A stretch of DNA of 64,000 bases from Gluconacetobacter takamatsuzukensis (GTDB lineage Bacteria > Pseudomonadota > Alphaproteobacteria > Acetobacterales > Acetobacteraceae), in contig NZ_JABEQK010000001.1 of the NCBI RefSeq assembly GCF_014174275.1, positions 310,001-374,000 on the forward strand. The letters run 5' to 3'. The position numbers and the translations under genes were made by a program. The notes under the pieces were generated by a model. It ran no database searches. It was not told the DNA's origin and worked only from the letters and a program-made list of their open reading frames with translations. Shown here in pieces: positions 10,787 to 21,953 of the stretch (position 1 is the first letter of the stretch; each line of letters begins with the position of its first letter).

Positions 10787-12203
10787 GACGCGGCAGGTTG
10801 GCCGGTGCGGCATCCGCCGTATGGGGGCCGGCCGCCATGGCGCGGACGATCTTGAGCCCCTGCTGCAACTGGAAGTCGGTGGCGGGCTTGGTCAGGTCGA
10901 AGGCGGGCCAGTTGGCCGGCGGTTCGCCGGGGATGGACGAGACGATCGGCGGCAGGTCGACGCGCGCCGGCGGCTTGGCGGTGTTGCCGCCCTGGTTCTT
11001 GATGATGTGGCTGAGATCGGCCTCGCGGATGCTGTAGCCGGGGTCTTCGCGGGTTTCGCGCACCGCCACGTCGGGGACGATGCCCAGGCCCTGGATGGAG
11101 CGGCCCGACGGGGTGTAGTAGCGCGCCGTGGTCAGGCGCAGCGCGCCGTCGCCGGGGATCGGCAGGATGGTCTGCACCGATCCCTTGCCGAAGGATTTCT
11201 CGCCCACCAGCACGGCGCGCTGATGGTCCTGCAGGGCGCCGGCGACGATTTCGCTGGCCGAGGCCGAGCCGCCGTTGATGAGGACCACCATCGGCAGGCC
11301 GTCGGTGATGTCGGTGCCGTGCGCGTCCCAGCGCTGGCTTTCCTGCGCGTGGCGGGCGCGGGTCGAGACGATTTCGCCATTGCGGATGAAATCGGAGCTG
11401 ACCGCGATCGCCTGGTTCAGCAATCCGCCCGGGTCGGAGCGCAGGTCCAGCACCAGGCCGGTCAGGTGGCCGTGGGCATCTGCCTTGAGCTTGCGGTAGG
11501 CGGCTTCCAGCCCCGGCGAGGTTTCCTCGTTGAATTCCGAGACCCGGATATAGCCGGTCGAATCGTACAGGGCCGACTTGATGACCTGGATATGGATGAT
11601 CGCCCGCGTCATCGTCACGATGATCGGCTTGGGCGTCTTCTCGCGGATCAGGGTCAGGGAGATCTTGGTGTCGGGCTTGCCGCGCATGCGCTGCACGGCG
11701 TCATCGAGCGGGAGGCCGTCGATATTCTTGCCGTCGATGGCGACGATATAGTCGCCGGGCTTGATGCCGGCCTTGGCGGCGGGGGTGTCGTCGATGGGGG
11801 AGACGACGCGGATGTGGCTGTCCTCGGCCTGGACTTCCAGCCCCAGGCCGCCGAACTCGCCCTTCGTGCGGGTCTGGAGGTCGGCGTACTGTTTCTCGGT
11901 CATGTAGGAACTGTGCGGGTCGAGGCCGCTCAGCATGCCGTTCAGCGCGTTGATGATCAGTTCGCGGTTCGACACCTGGTCGACGTAATTCGTCTTCACC
12001 TGTTCCAGCACATGGCCGAACAGGGACAGAAGGCGAAAATTCTCGGCCGGCGAATCCGAATCGCCGTCCTTGGACAGGCTGGCGGCGAGGGCGTTGGAGG
12101 TCAGGCTGTTCCCGCCCGGAAGCGAGAGGTGGGCGATCTGTGGCCCCGCCGCGATGCCTGCCAGAAAGGCGCAGCCAAGCAGCAGGCCGGTGCGGAACGT
12201 CAT
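10779..12203 (-). CDS. ctpA: Carboxy-terminal processing protease, S41 family
   Basis: 474 residues. An N-terminal signal or anchor (LLLGCAFLAGIAAGP) is followed by a PDZ domain at about 95-185 (GGLGLEVQAEDSHIRVVSPI, KPGDYIVAIDGKNIDGL). The S41 protease domain follows, with the serine in LINGGSASASEIVAGALQDH and the catalytic lysine in GEKSFGKGSVQ. These periplasmic proteases trim C-termini of envelope proteins. Upstream lies an EnvC-like murein hydrolase factor, a standing alphaproteobacterial neighbour pair, and downstream is rppH. A weak promoter may lie between envC and ctpA. Confidence 0.93.
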   Translation of the reverse strand: MTFRTGLLLGCAFLAGIAAGPQIAHLSLPGGNSLTSNALAASLSKDGDSDSPAENFRLLSLFGHVLEQVKTNYVDQVSNRELIINALNGMLSGLDPHSSYMTEKQYADLQTRTKGEFGGLGLEVQAEDSHIRVVSPIDDTPAAKAGIKPGDYIVAIDGKNIDGLPLDDAVQRMRGKPDTKISLTLIREKTPKPIIVTMTRAIIHIQVIKSALYDSTGYIRVSEFNEETSPGLEAAYRKLKADAHGHLTGLVLDLRSDPGGLLNQAIAVSSDFIRNGEIVSTRARHAQESQRWDAHGTDITDGLPMVVLINGGSASASEIVAGALQDHQRAVLVGEKSFGKGSVQTILPIPGDGALRLTTARYYTPSGRSIQGLGIVPDVAVRETREDPGYSIREADLSHIIKNQGGNTAKPPARVDLPPIVSSIPGEPPANWPAFDLTKPATDFQLQQGLKIVRAMAAGPHTADAAPANLPRHD

Positions 12204-12295
12204 ACCATGCGTCTCCTGAGTGAAACCGCCCCTGCCGTGGACGGTGGGGGCCCCGCGCCGTCCGGAACGGTGCGGACCATCGTCATTTCCACGAT

Positions 12296-12324
12296 CTTAT
12301 ACCGAACTCGCGCCGGGCGGAAAC
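12296..12324 (-). promoter_or_regulatory. Possible ctpA promoter
   Basis: On the minus strand TATAAG (12301-12296) stands about 17 bases downstream of a poor -35 (TTTCCG/GTTTCC, about 12319-12324), roughly 90 bases before the ctpA ATG. This is the only AT-rich step in the 148-base gap between envC and ctpA. The call rests on the -10 alone. Confidence 0.3.
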
Positions 12325-12351
12325 TGCCCAGAGGGGGAGTCCGCGCCGGGA

Positions 12352-13791
12352 CTACAGAAACGGGGCGGGATCGACCGTGCCGCCGCCGTGCCGCAATTGC
12401 ACGAACAGGGTGGGGCGGGTGCCCTGGCCGGCCCAGTCGGGCATGCGGCCCACGGGGGCGCCGTGGGCCAGCGCCTGGCCTGTCGTGACGGCGAGGCCCC
12501 CCAGTCCGGCCAGGACGAAGCGATACTGGCGCCCGCAATTGAGGATGACCATCTGGCCGTAGGAACGGAACGCGCCGGCGAAATCGACCTGCCCCGCGCA
12601 GGGGGTACGCACGGTGGCGCCCGAGGGCGGGGCGTAGGTGATGCCGGTGGCCGGGCCGGCCTCGGTCGCCGCGCCCCAGCCGGTGACGATCGTGCCCGCC
12701 ACCGGGGCCCCCCGGCCGGCCGGCCGGCCGGGGGGCGCGGCGCTGAGCCCCGGGCCGGGGCCCTGGGCGATGGCGGCGGCGCGGGCGCGGGCGGATGCGG
12801 CCTCGTCGGCGCGGTGGGCCCTTGCTGCGGCTTCGGCGGCCTGTTCCAGCTGGTCTTCGGCGGCTTTTTCCAGGGCCTCGATGCGGTTGACGGCGTCCTG
12901 GAGGCTGCTGGCCTTGCGGGTGGCGTCCTCGACCTGCCGGGCGGCCTGGGTGGCGGCGCTGTTCGACCGCTGCTGGGCCTGGCGCGCGGCCTCGGCGGCG
13001 CGGGCGACGCTGTCGCGCTGCGCTGTCTGCCGCTGTTGCAGATCCGCCAATCGGGCGCCCTCGCGCGCCAGGTCGGCGTCCAGCCCCGCCAGCACGGCGC
13101 GGCGGGCGCGGATGGCGCCGGCCTGTCGTTCGAGCTGCGCGGACAGGCCCTGGATGACCAGCAGCCCCGCGATCGCCCGGTCGGGCGGGACCGGGGCGGC
13201 CAGCAGCGTGTCGGCGGGGTAGTGCGCCAGCCGCGCCGCCAGCGGCAGCAGCGGGGTGACGGCGGCCGAGTCGCGGTCCAGTTCCGTGCGCAGCCGGGTC
13301 TGCTCCGCCCGAAGGACGGCGACGCGGTCGGTGAGTTCGGCGGTCTGCTGTTCGGTCTGCTGCAATTGCGTGGTGGCGTCGACGGTCGCTTCGGACAGCG
13401 CGGCAGCGCGGGCGGTGTCCTGGCGGGCCTGGGCGCGGGCGGCGTCGCGGGCGGCTGTGCGGGCCGCCAGGTCGCGGGCCTGGAGCTGCTGGCGGGCGAC
13501 CAGTGCCTGCTGGACGGCGCGGGCTTGTGCGACCGCGCGGCGGGCAGCGGCCGCCTGGTTGTCGGCTGCCGTGCCCTGGCTGGTGTGCCGCGTGGGATGG
13601 TGGTGCGGACTGGCGTGGGATGTGTGTGCCGGGGCGGCAGTGGATGGGCCGGGGACGGCGAGGGCGGCGGCCAGGCTGATGGCTGCCAGCGCGCTTTGGC
13701 GAAATGATGGGGATTGTCTGTCCGGAAACGTGGGCTGGTGAGCGAGAATGTCGCGAAGCGGCACGGCCGGCGCGCGTTTCCGGACAGACAT
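12352..13791 (-). CDS. EnvC-like murein hydrolase activator (coiled coil + degenerate LytM domain)
   Basis: 479 residues. A signal-like hydrophobic stretch (ALAAISLAAALAVPGPSTA, about 34-52) comes after an unusually long polar start. A long alanine/glutamine/arginine-rich coiled coil follows (about 75-335), then a glycine/proline linker and a C-terminal M23/LytM-type domain. In that domain the first zinc histidine region reads GITYAPPSGATV with no HxxxD, while LFVQLRHGG keeps only a later histidine. It is therefore probably non-catalytic, as in EnvC, which activates amidases at division. It starts one base after the gpmI stop and precedes ctpA, the usual gpmI-envC-ctpA order. The true start may be downstream if a shorter signal peptide is used. 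Confidence 0.85.
   Translation of the reverse strand: MSVRKRAPAVPLRDILAHQPTFPDRQSPSFRQSALAAISLAAALAVPGPSTAAPAHTSHASPHHHPTRHTSQGTAADNQAAAARRAVAQARAVQQALVARQQLQARDLAARTAARDAARAQARQDTARAAALSEATVDATTQLQQTEQQTAELTDRVAVLRAEQTRLRTELDRDSAAVTPLLPLAARLAHYPADTLLAAPVPPDRAIAGLLVIQGLSAQLERQAGAIRARRAVLAGLDADLAREGARLADLQQRQTAQRDSVARAAEAARQAQQRSNSAATQAARQVEDATRKASSLQDAVNRIEALEKAAEDQLEQAAEAAARAHRADEAASARARAAAIAQGPGPGLSAAPPGRPAGRGAPVAGTIVTGWGAATEAGPATGITYAPPSGATVRTPCAGQVDFAGAFRSYGQMVILNCGRQYRFVLAGLGGLAVTTGQALAHGAPVGRMPDWAGQGTRPTLFVQLRHGGGTVDPAPFL
12708..12735. repeat. 28-bp perfect GC palindrome inside the envC-like gene
   Basis: Six C, then four tandem GGCC units, then six G form a perfect self-complementary 28-mer with no spacer. 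It falls in the Gly/Pro/Arg linker between the coiled coil and the LytM domain. It could extrude as a cruciform or slip in units of GGCC. Confidence 0.8.
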
Positions 13792-13792
13792 T

Positions 13793-15343
13793 TCAGAAGC
13801 CGTGTTTGGGGGCCAGCAGGGAATTGCCGGTCATCGCGGCGGGTTTGGGCAGGCCCATCAGGGCCAGCAGGGTGGGGGCAAGGTCGGCCAGGCGGCCGTC
13901 GTGCAGTCCGACCTCCCGCACGCCGGACAGGACCACGGGCACCACGTTGAGCGTGTGGGCGGTGTGCGGGCCGCCGGTTTCGGGGTCGAACATGGTTTCG
14001 GCGTTGCCGTGGTCGGCGGTGACGAGGATGGCGCCGCGCTGGCGGTGGATGGCCTCGACCAGTTGCTTGAGGCCACGGTCCACGGCCTCGATCGCCTTGA
14101 CCGCCGCGGTGAAGACGCCGGTATGCCCGACCATGTCGGGGTTGGCGTAATTGAGGATGATCAGGTCGTAGGTGCCGCTGTTGATGGCCTGGACGGCTTT
14201 TTCGGTCAGTTCGGGGGCGGACATTTCCGGCTTGAGGTCGTAGGTCGCGACCTTGGGGGAGGGGACCATGATCCGGTCCTCGCCGGGCAGTTCGCCTTCC
14301 TTGCCGCCGTTGAGGAAGTAGGTGACGTGGGGGTATTTCTCGGTCTCGGCCATGCGCAGCTGGCGCAGGCCGGCCCGGGAGACCACCTCGCCCAGCAGGT
14401 CGTCGAGCGATTGGGGGGGGAACAGCACGCCGATGAGCGCGGCCAGGCGGTCGCTGTAGCGCGTCATGCCCACGGCGGCCGCGACATGGACCACGCGCGC
14501 GCGCGGGAAGCCCTGGAAATCCTTCTCCAGCACCGCGTCCAGCAGCTGGCGGATGCGGTCGGCGCGGAAATTGAAGGACAGGATGGCGTCGCCGTCCTTC
14601 ATGCCCGCATAGGCGCCCAGGACGGTCGGGGGGAGGAATTCGTCGGTGGTGCCGGCCTTGTAGGCGGCATCGAGCACCGTCAGCGGGTCGTCGCCGTGCG
14701 GGCCCTGGGCGGCGACGATGGCGTCGTAGGCCTTCTCCACCCGGTCCCAGCGGCGGTCGCGGTCCATGGCGAAATAGCGGCCGGAGATGGTGGCGATGGT
14801 GACGGCGGGCGGCAGGTCGCGGAGGAGGCGGGCGACGAAGTCGCGCCCCGAATGGGGCGGGGTATCGCGCCCGTCGGTGAAGACATGGAAGGCGACCGGT
14901 ACGCCGTTATCGACCAGGATTCGGGCCAGCGCCACCGCGTGGTCCTGGTGGGAATGGACGCCGCCGGCCGAGACCAGGCCCATCAGGTGGCAGGTGCCGC
15001 CGGTTTTCTTCACCGCGGCGATCAGTTCGGCCAGGGCCGGGTTGGCGGCCAGGCTGCCGTCGCGGATGGCGGCGAAGATGCGCGGCAGTTCCTGCATGAC
15101 GACGCGGCCGGCGCCGATATTGAGATGCCCGACCTCGGAATTGCCCATCTGGCCTTCCGGAAGGCCGACATCCTCGCCACATGTCTTGAGGAAGGCGCGC
15201 GGGCCCTCCTGCCACAGGCGGTCGAAGGTGGGGGTGTAGGCCGCGCGCACGGCATTGTCCGCCACGTCCTCGCGCCAGCCGAACCCGTCGAGGATGACGA
15301 GCATGACGGGACGGCGGGGGTGGAGCTGGGTCTGGTCGGTCAT
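13793..15343 (-). CDS. gpmI: 2,3-bisphosphoglycerate-independent phosphoglycerate mutase
   Basis: 516 residues, the usual size of the family. It opens with [14 protein letters not shown] (first metal-binding aspartate) and has the phosphoserine loop [19 protein letters not shown] near residues 60-80. Other conserved parts are [23 protein letters not shown], and the late metal site [13 protein letters not shown] with [15 protein letters not shown]. It interconverts 3- and 2-phosphoglycerate with Mn2+ in glycolysis/gluconeogenesis. It is the first gene of a gpmI-envC-ctpA-rppH series and is divergent from msrB, with about 115 bases between the two starts. Confidence 0.96.
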   Translation of the reverse strand: MTDQTQLHPRRPVMLVILDGFGWREDVADNAVRAAYTPTFDRLWQEGPRAFLKTCGEDVGLPEGQMGNSEVGHLNIGAGRVVMQELPRIFAAIRDGSLAANPALAELIAAVKKTGGTCHLMGLVSAGGVHSHQDHAVALARILVDNGVPVAFHVFTDGRDTPPHSGRDFVARLLRDLPPAVTIATISGRYFAMDRDRRWDRVEKAYDAIVAAQGPHGDDPLTVLDAAYKAGTTDEFLPPTVLGAYAGMKDGDAILSFNFRADRIRQLLDAVLEKDFQGFPRARVVHVAAAVGMTRYSDRLAALIGVLFPPQSLDDLLGEVVSRAGLRQLRMAETEKYPHVTYFLNGGKEGELPGEDRIMVPSPKVATYDLKPEMSAPELTEKAVQAINSGTYDLIILNYANPDMVGHTGVFTAAVKAIEAVDRGLKQLVEAIHRQRGAILVTADHGNAETMFDPETGGPHTAHTLNVVPVVLSGVREVGLHDGRLADLAPTLLALMGLPKPAAMTGNSLLAPKHGF

Positions 15344-15458
15344 GGGTATTCTCTCCCGTTATTTTGTCGTCCATGATGGCACCGATTGCCGGGATTGCGA
15401 ATGGCCCGGGAGGGGCGGTGCCCCGGTGATGTCGGCGCCCCCGGATGGAGGAAGCGTG

Positions 15459-15878
15459 ATGACATCGAACGAAGCGGACCCGACGGACGGGCCGGCCTGC
15501 GGCAGCGGCTCTGGATGTGGCCCGCTGACGCCCGAGCAGATCCGCGTGATGCGCGACCACGGGACGGAGCGTCCGGGATCGAGCCCCCTGAACCATGAAA
15601 AGCGGGCGGGGCTGTATCGTTGCGCGGCCTGCGGGACGCCGCTGTTTCGCTCCGAGACCAAATATGACAGCGGCAGCGGCTGGCCGTCCTATTATGACGT
15701 GCTGCCCCATGCGGTGGAAAGCCGGACCGATTCCACGCACGGGATGGTCAGGACCGAAATCCATTGCGCGTCATGCCAGGGGCATCTGGGGCATGTCTTC
15801 CCCGACGGGCCCCGGCCGACGGGGCTGCGCTACTGCATCAACGGGCTTGCGTTGAATTTTGTGCCCGATGCCGCCTGA
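15459..15878 (+). CDS. msrB: Peptide-methionine (R)-S-oxide reductase MsrB
   Basis: 139 residues. I chose ATG 15459 because GGAGGAAG lies directly upstream; an ATG at 15429 would add ten residues. The zinc site is two CxxC pairs ([11 protein letters not shown] and [13 protein letters not shown]), and the catalytic cysteine is in [12 protein letters not shown] near the C-terminus. It reduces methionine-R-sulfoxide in oxidised proteins. The N-terminal tail holds an extra cysteine pair (ACGSGSGCG) before the conserved LTPEQ, which might act in recycling. There is no signal peptide, so it is probably cytoplasmic. Confidence 0.95.
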   Translation: MTSNEADPTDGPACGSGSGCGPLTPEQIRVMRDHGTERPGSSPLNHEKRAGLYRCAACGTPLFRSETKYDSGSGWPSYYDVLPHAVESRTDSTHGMVRTEIHCASCQGHLGHVFPDGPRPTGLRYCINGLALNFVPDAA

Positions 15879-15929
15879 GAGGGCGGGTAGCCCTTTCGAT
15901 TCCGCCACGATCTGCCGTAAAAGGGGTGC

Positions 15930-16586
15930 ATGAGCGAGAATGTGATAACCCCCCCCGCCGCGCCCGTGGTGGTGCTGGATCATCCGCTGGTCCAGCACAA
16001 GCTGACGCGGCTGCGCCAGGCGAGTACGTCCACCGCCGGTTTCCGCCGGCTGACGCGCGAGATCAGCCTGCTGATGGCTTATGAGGCGACGCGCGACCTG
16101 CCGCTGGAAGCGGTGGAGATCGAGACGCCGCTGGAGCACATGGAAGGGCGCCTGCTGTCGGGCAAGAAGCTGTGCCTGGTGTCGATCCTGCGGGCCGGCA
16201 ACGGCATCCTGGACGGGATGCTGGACCTGCTGCCGGCGGCGCGGGTGGGGCATATCGGCCTGTTCCGCGACCCCGAGACGCTGGAGCCGGTCGAGTATTA
16301 CATGAAGTTGCCCGAGGATATCGACGCGCGCTTCTGCATCGTCGTCGACCCGATGCTGGCCACCGGGCACAGCGCGTCGGCGGCGATCGACCGGCTGAAG
16401 CGCGCGGGGGTGCGGCAGCTTGTCTTCGTCTGCCTGCTGGCGGCGCCGGAAGGGGTGGCGTTTCTGTCGGCGGCGCATCCCGATGTGAAGGTCATTACCT
16501 GCTCGATCGACCGGGAGCTGGATTCGCACGGTTATATCCGGCCCGGGCTGGGCGACGCGGGGGACCGGCTGTTCGGCACCAAGTAG
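15930..16586 (+). CDS. upp: Uracil phosphoribosyltransferase
   Basis: 218 residues. Family marks are [15 protein letters not shown] at the start, [18 protein letters not shown] in the middle and the PRPP loop [17 protein letters not shown] near residues 132-148, ending with the uracil-binding [11 protein letters not shown]. It makes UMP from uracil and PRPP in pyrimidine salvage. It stands alone between msrB and dodecin, with no permease nearby. Interestingly, the de novo pyrimidine genes carA and carB are a few kilobases away on the other strand. Confidence 0.96.
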   Translation: MSENVITPPAAPVVVLDHPLVQHKLTRLRQASTSTAGFRRLTREISLLMAYEATRDLPLEAVEIETPLEHMEGRLLSGKKLCLVSILRAGNGILDGMLDLLPAARVGHIGLFRDPETLEPVEYYMKLPEDIDARFCIVVDPMLATGHSASAAIDRLKRAGVRQLVFVCLLAAPEGVAFLSAAHPDVKVITCSIDRELDSHGYIRPGLGDAGDRLFGTK

Positions 16587-16647
16587 GCCGGCCGGAACCC
16601 CTGTCGGCGGGGCCCGTTGTTCCTCCACCAGGACAGGGAGGAACATC

Positions 16648-16860
16648 ATGTCCGAGCATGTCTATAAAGTGGTGGAGCTGGTCGGGTCGTCGCCGGATTC
16701 GATCGAGGCCGCGATCGGCAGCGCGCTTTCGCGCGCGGCCGACAGCGTGCATGCCATCCGCTGGTTCGAGGTGGTGAGCACGCGCGGCCATGTCGTCAAC
16801 GGCCAGGTCGGGCATTACCAGGTGACGCTGAAGGTCGGCTTTACCATCGACGAGACGTAG
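16648..16860 (+). CDS. Dodecin (flavin-binding dodecamer)
   Basis: 70 residues, the normal dodecin length. It begins with HVYKVVELVGSSPDSIEAAI and contains AIRWFEVVSTRGHVVNG, in which the tryptophan stacks on flavin, then HYQVTLKVGFTID. Dodecins form hollow 12-mers that store or buffer riboflavin or FMN. A strong GGGAGGAA ribosome site precedes the ATG. Its stop codon lies inside a stem-loop shared with the convergent ilvA gene. Confidence 0.95.
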   Translation: MSEHVYKVVELVGSSPDSIEAAIGSALSRAADSVHAIRWFEVVSTRGHVVNGQVGHYQVTLKVGFTIDET

Positions 16861-16877
16861 GGGCCCGCGCCCCTACG
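16856..16877. terminator. Symmetric stem-loop shared by dodecin and ilvA
   Basis: Nine-base arms (CGTAGGGGC / GCCCCTACG) with a CCGC loop pair perfectly. Both stop codons sit inside the stem: dodecin TAG at 16858-16860 and ilvA TAG at 16875-16873 on the other strand. No T-run follows on either side, so a classic intrinsic terminator is not certain, but position and symmetry suggest a bidirectional one. Confidence 0.6.
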
Positions 16878-18069
16878 CGCGGCGGACGATGTAGGTCTTG
16901 GCCAGTTCGTCCATGATTTGCTGGGCGTGGGCCGGGTCGCGGGCCTCGATCATCACTTCCAGTTCGGCGGCCTGGACGCTGGCGGCGGTGAAGAGGCGCT
17001 GGTGCGAGACCTCGATGATATTGCCGCCGGCATCGCCGATCTTGCGCGAGATGTCGGCCAGGATGCCCGGGCGGTCGGGGATGTCCATCTTGAGGCACAG
17101 CAGCCGGCCGTCGCGCAGGAGCGTGCGCAGCAGGGTGTTGGCCAGGATGCGGCTGTCGATATTGCCGCCCGTGACCGGCAGCGCGACGCGCTTGCCGCGA
17201 AACAGCTCGGGATAGGTGATGACCGCCGCGAGGGCGGCGGCGCCCGCGCCCTCGCTGACCTGCTTGGCGCCCTCGGCCATCAGGGTGATCGCGTCCTCGA
17301 CCGCGCGTTCGGGCACCACCAGCACGCGTGAGACATGATCGCGGATCACGTCCAGCGGCTGGCGGCCGATGCGCATGACCGCGATGCCTTCGGCGATGGT
17401 GGCCCCACCCGGCGGGGTCAGTTCCTCGCCCGGGAAATCGGAGAGGGAGGAATAGGCCTCGACCTGCACGCCGACGATGTCCATGCCGGGGCGCAGGGCG
17501 GCGGCGGCGACGGCGCAGCCCGAGAGCAGGCCGCCGCCGCCGATGGGGCCGACGAAGACGTCGAGCGGGCCGGCGTCCTGGAACAGTTCGAGCGCGAAGG
17601 TGCCCTGGCCGGCCATGACCGCCGGGTCGTCGTACGGGTGGACGAAGACGCGGCCTTCCTGCGCGCACAGCGCATCGGCATGGGCGGTGGCTTCGGCGAA
17701 ATTGTCGCCGTACAGCACCACGCGCGCGCCCCATGCGGCGGTGCGCGTGACCTTGGCGGCGGGGGTGAAGCGGGGCATGACGATGACCGCGTCGATCCCC
17801 AGCAGCGACGCATGACGGGCGACGCCCTGCGCGTGGTTGCCGGCCGAGACGGTGATGACGCCGCGGCTGCGTTCCTCTTGCGTCAGCAGCGCCAGCTTGT
17901 TGGCGGCGCCACGCTCCTTGAACGACCCCACGGCCTGGAGATTGTCCAGTTTCAGCACGATCTCGGCCCCCGTCGCCTTGGAAAGGGCGTGCGAGGGTAC
18001 CGTGGGGGTGCGCAGGACGCGCCCCTCGATCCGGGCGGCGGCGGCCTGGATGTCGTCGAGCGTGATCAT
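16873..18069 (-). CDS. ilvA: Threonine ammonia-lyase with C-terminal ACT domain
   Basis: 398 residues from ATG 18069, which has GAGG from the greA stop region at good spacing; an upstream in-frame GTG would add two residues. The PLP lysine is in QAVGSFKERGAANKL, the phosphate-binding loop is PIGGGGLLSG, and SAGNHAQGVA is conserved. A short ACT domain (about 325-398, VMIEARDPAHAQQIMDELAK) suggests the compact form related to IlvA/TdcB. It deaminates threonine (or serine) to the 2-oxoacid, feeding isoleucine synthesis or catabolism. It follows greA by 10 bases, so it is probably read with it. Confidence 0.92.
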   Translation of the reverse strand: MITLDDIQAAAARIEGRVLRTPTVPSHALSKATGAEIVLKLDNLQAVGSFKERGAANKLALLTQEERSRGVITVSAGNHAQGVARHASLLGIDAVIVMPRFTPAAKVTRTAAWGARVVLYGDNFAEATAHADALCAQEGRVFVHPYDDPAVMAGQGTFALELFQDAGPLDVFVGPIGGGGLLSGCAVAAAALRPGMDIVGVQVEAYSSLSDFPGEELTPPGGATIAEGIAVMRIGRQPLDVIRDHVSRVLVVPERAVEDAITLMAEGAKQVSEGAGAAALAAVITYPELFRGKRVALPVTGGNIDSRILANTLLRTLLRDGRLLCLKMDIPDRPGILADISRKIGDAGGNIIEVSHQRLFTAASVQAAELEVMIEARDPAHAQQIMDELAKTYIVRRA

Positions 18070-18079
18070 CGCCACGGCC

Positions 18080-18553
18080 TCAGCCGTAGGTGACGGCCAG
18101 GATTTCGTAGGTCCGGTCGCCGCCGGGGGCGGGGACCGAGACGGAATCGCCGATCTTCTTGCCGATCAGCGACTTGGCCAGCGGCGAGGAAATGGACAGC
18201 AGCCCCTGCTTGATGTCGGCCTCGTGCACGCCGACGATCTGGTAGGTGGCTTCCTTGTCGGTTTCCTCGTCCACCAGGCTGACCTGGGCGCCGAATTTCA
18301 CCTGGTCGCCGGACAGGGTCGAGGGATCGATGACCTCGGCCGAGGAGACGATTTCTTCCAGTTCCAGAATCCGGCCCTCGATGAAGGACTGGCGTTCGCG
18401 GGCGGCGTGGTATTCGGCATTTTCCGACAGGTCGCCATGGCTGCGAGCCTCGGCGATCGCGCGGATCACGGCGGGGCGTTCTTCACTCTTGAGTTTGCGA
18501 AGTTCATCTTCCAGCCGTTGCAGGCCCTTGCCTGTCATCGGAAATTTCTGCAA
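18080..18553 (-). CDS. greA: Transcription elongation factor GreA
   Basis: 157 residues from a TTG start at 18553, giving the family-typical MQKFPMTGKGLQRLEDEL beginning and the normal length; an ATG at 18538 would remove five conserved residues. The N-terminal coiled coil includes ERPAVIRAIAEARSHGDLSE (its acidic tip DLSEN reaches the polymerase secondary channel), and the C-terminal FKBP-like domain includes SPLAKSLIGKKIGDSVSVPA. It rescues backtracked RNA polymerase. It lies downstream of carB, separated by a long imperfect hairpin, and just upstream of ilvA. Confidence 0.94.
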   Translation of the reverse strand: MQKFPMTGKGLQRLEDELRKLKSEERPAVIRAIAEARSHGDLSENAEYHAARERQSFIEGRILELEEIVSSAEVIDPSTLSGDQVKFGAQVSLVDEETDKEATYQIVGVHEADIKQGLLSISSPLAKSLIGKKIGDSVSVPAPGGDRTYEILAVTYG

Positions 18554-18622
18554 GGCGCGTCCCCAGGGTGAAGGTCGGTCAGGTGGCCGACATGACAAAT
18601 TGCAACAAGAGCATCCCACAAG

Positions 18623-18676
18623 ACCGACAGCGCCGGAAACGGGGCCGGCTGAGCCTGCCCTGTTCCCGGCGTCGGT
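18623..18676 (-). other. Long imperfect stem-loop between carB and greA
   Basis: ACCGACAGCGCCGGAAAC (18623-18640) pairs with GTTCCCGGCGTCGGT (18662-18676), with small bulges. The bases between can continue the stem (GGGC..GGC / GCC..GCCC) around a TGA loop. In transcript direction it comes just after the carB stop and about 70 bases before greA. A true U-run is lacking, so it could be a weak terminator, an mRNA stabiliser or part of a greA leader. Confidence 0.5.
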
Positions 18677-18685
18677 GTGGTACGC

Positions 18686-21940
<3,255 letters not shown>

Positions 21941-21953
21941 GGGGGCGCGACTT

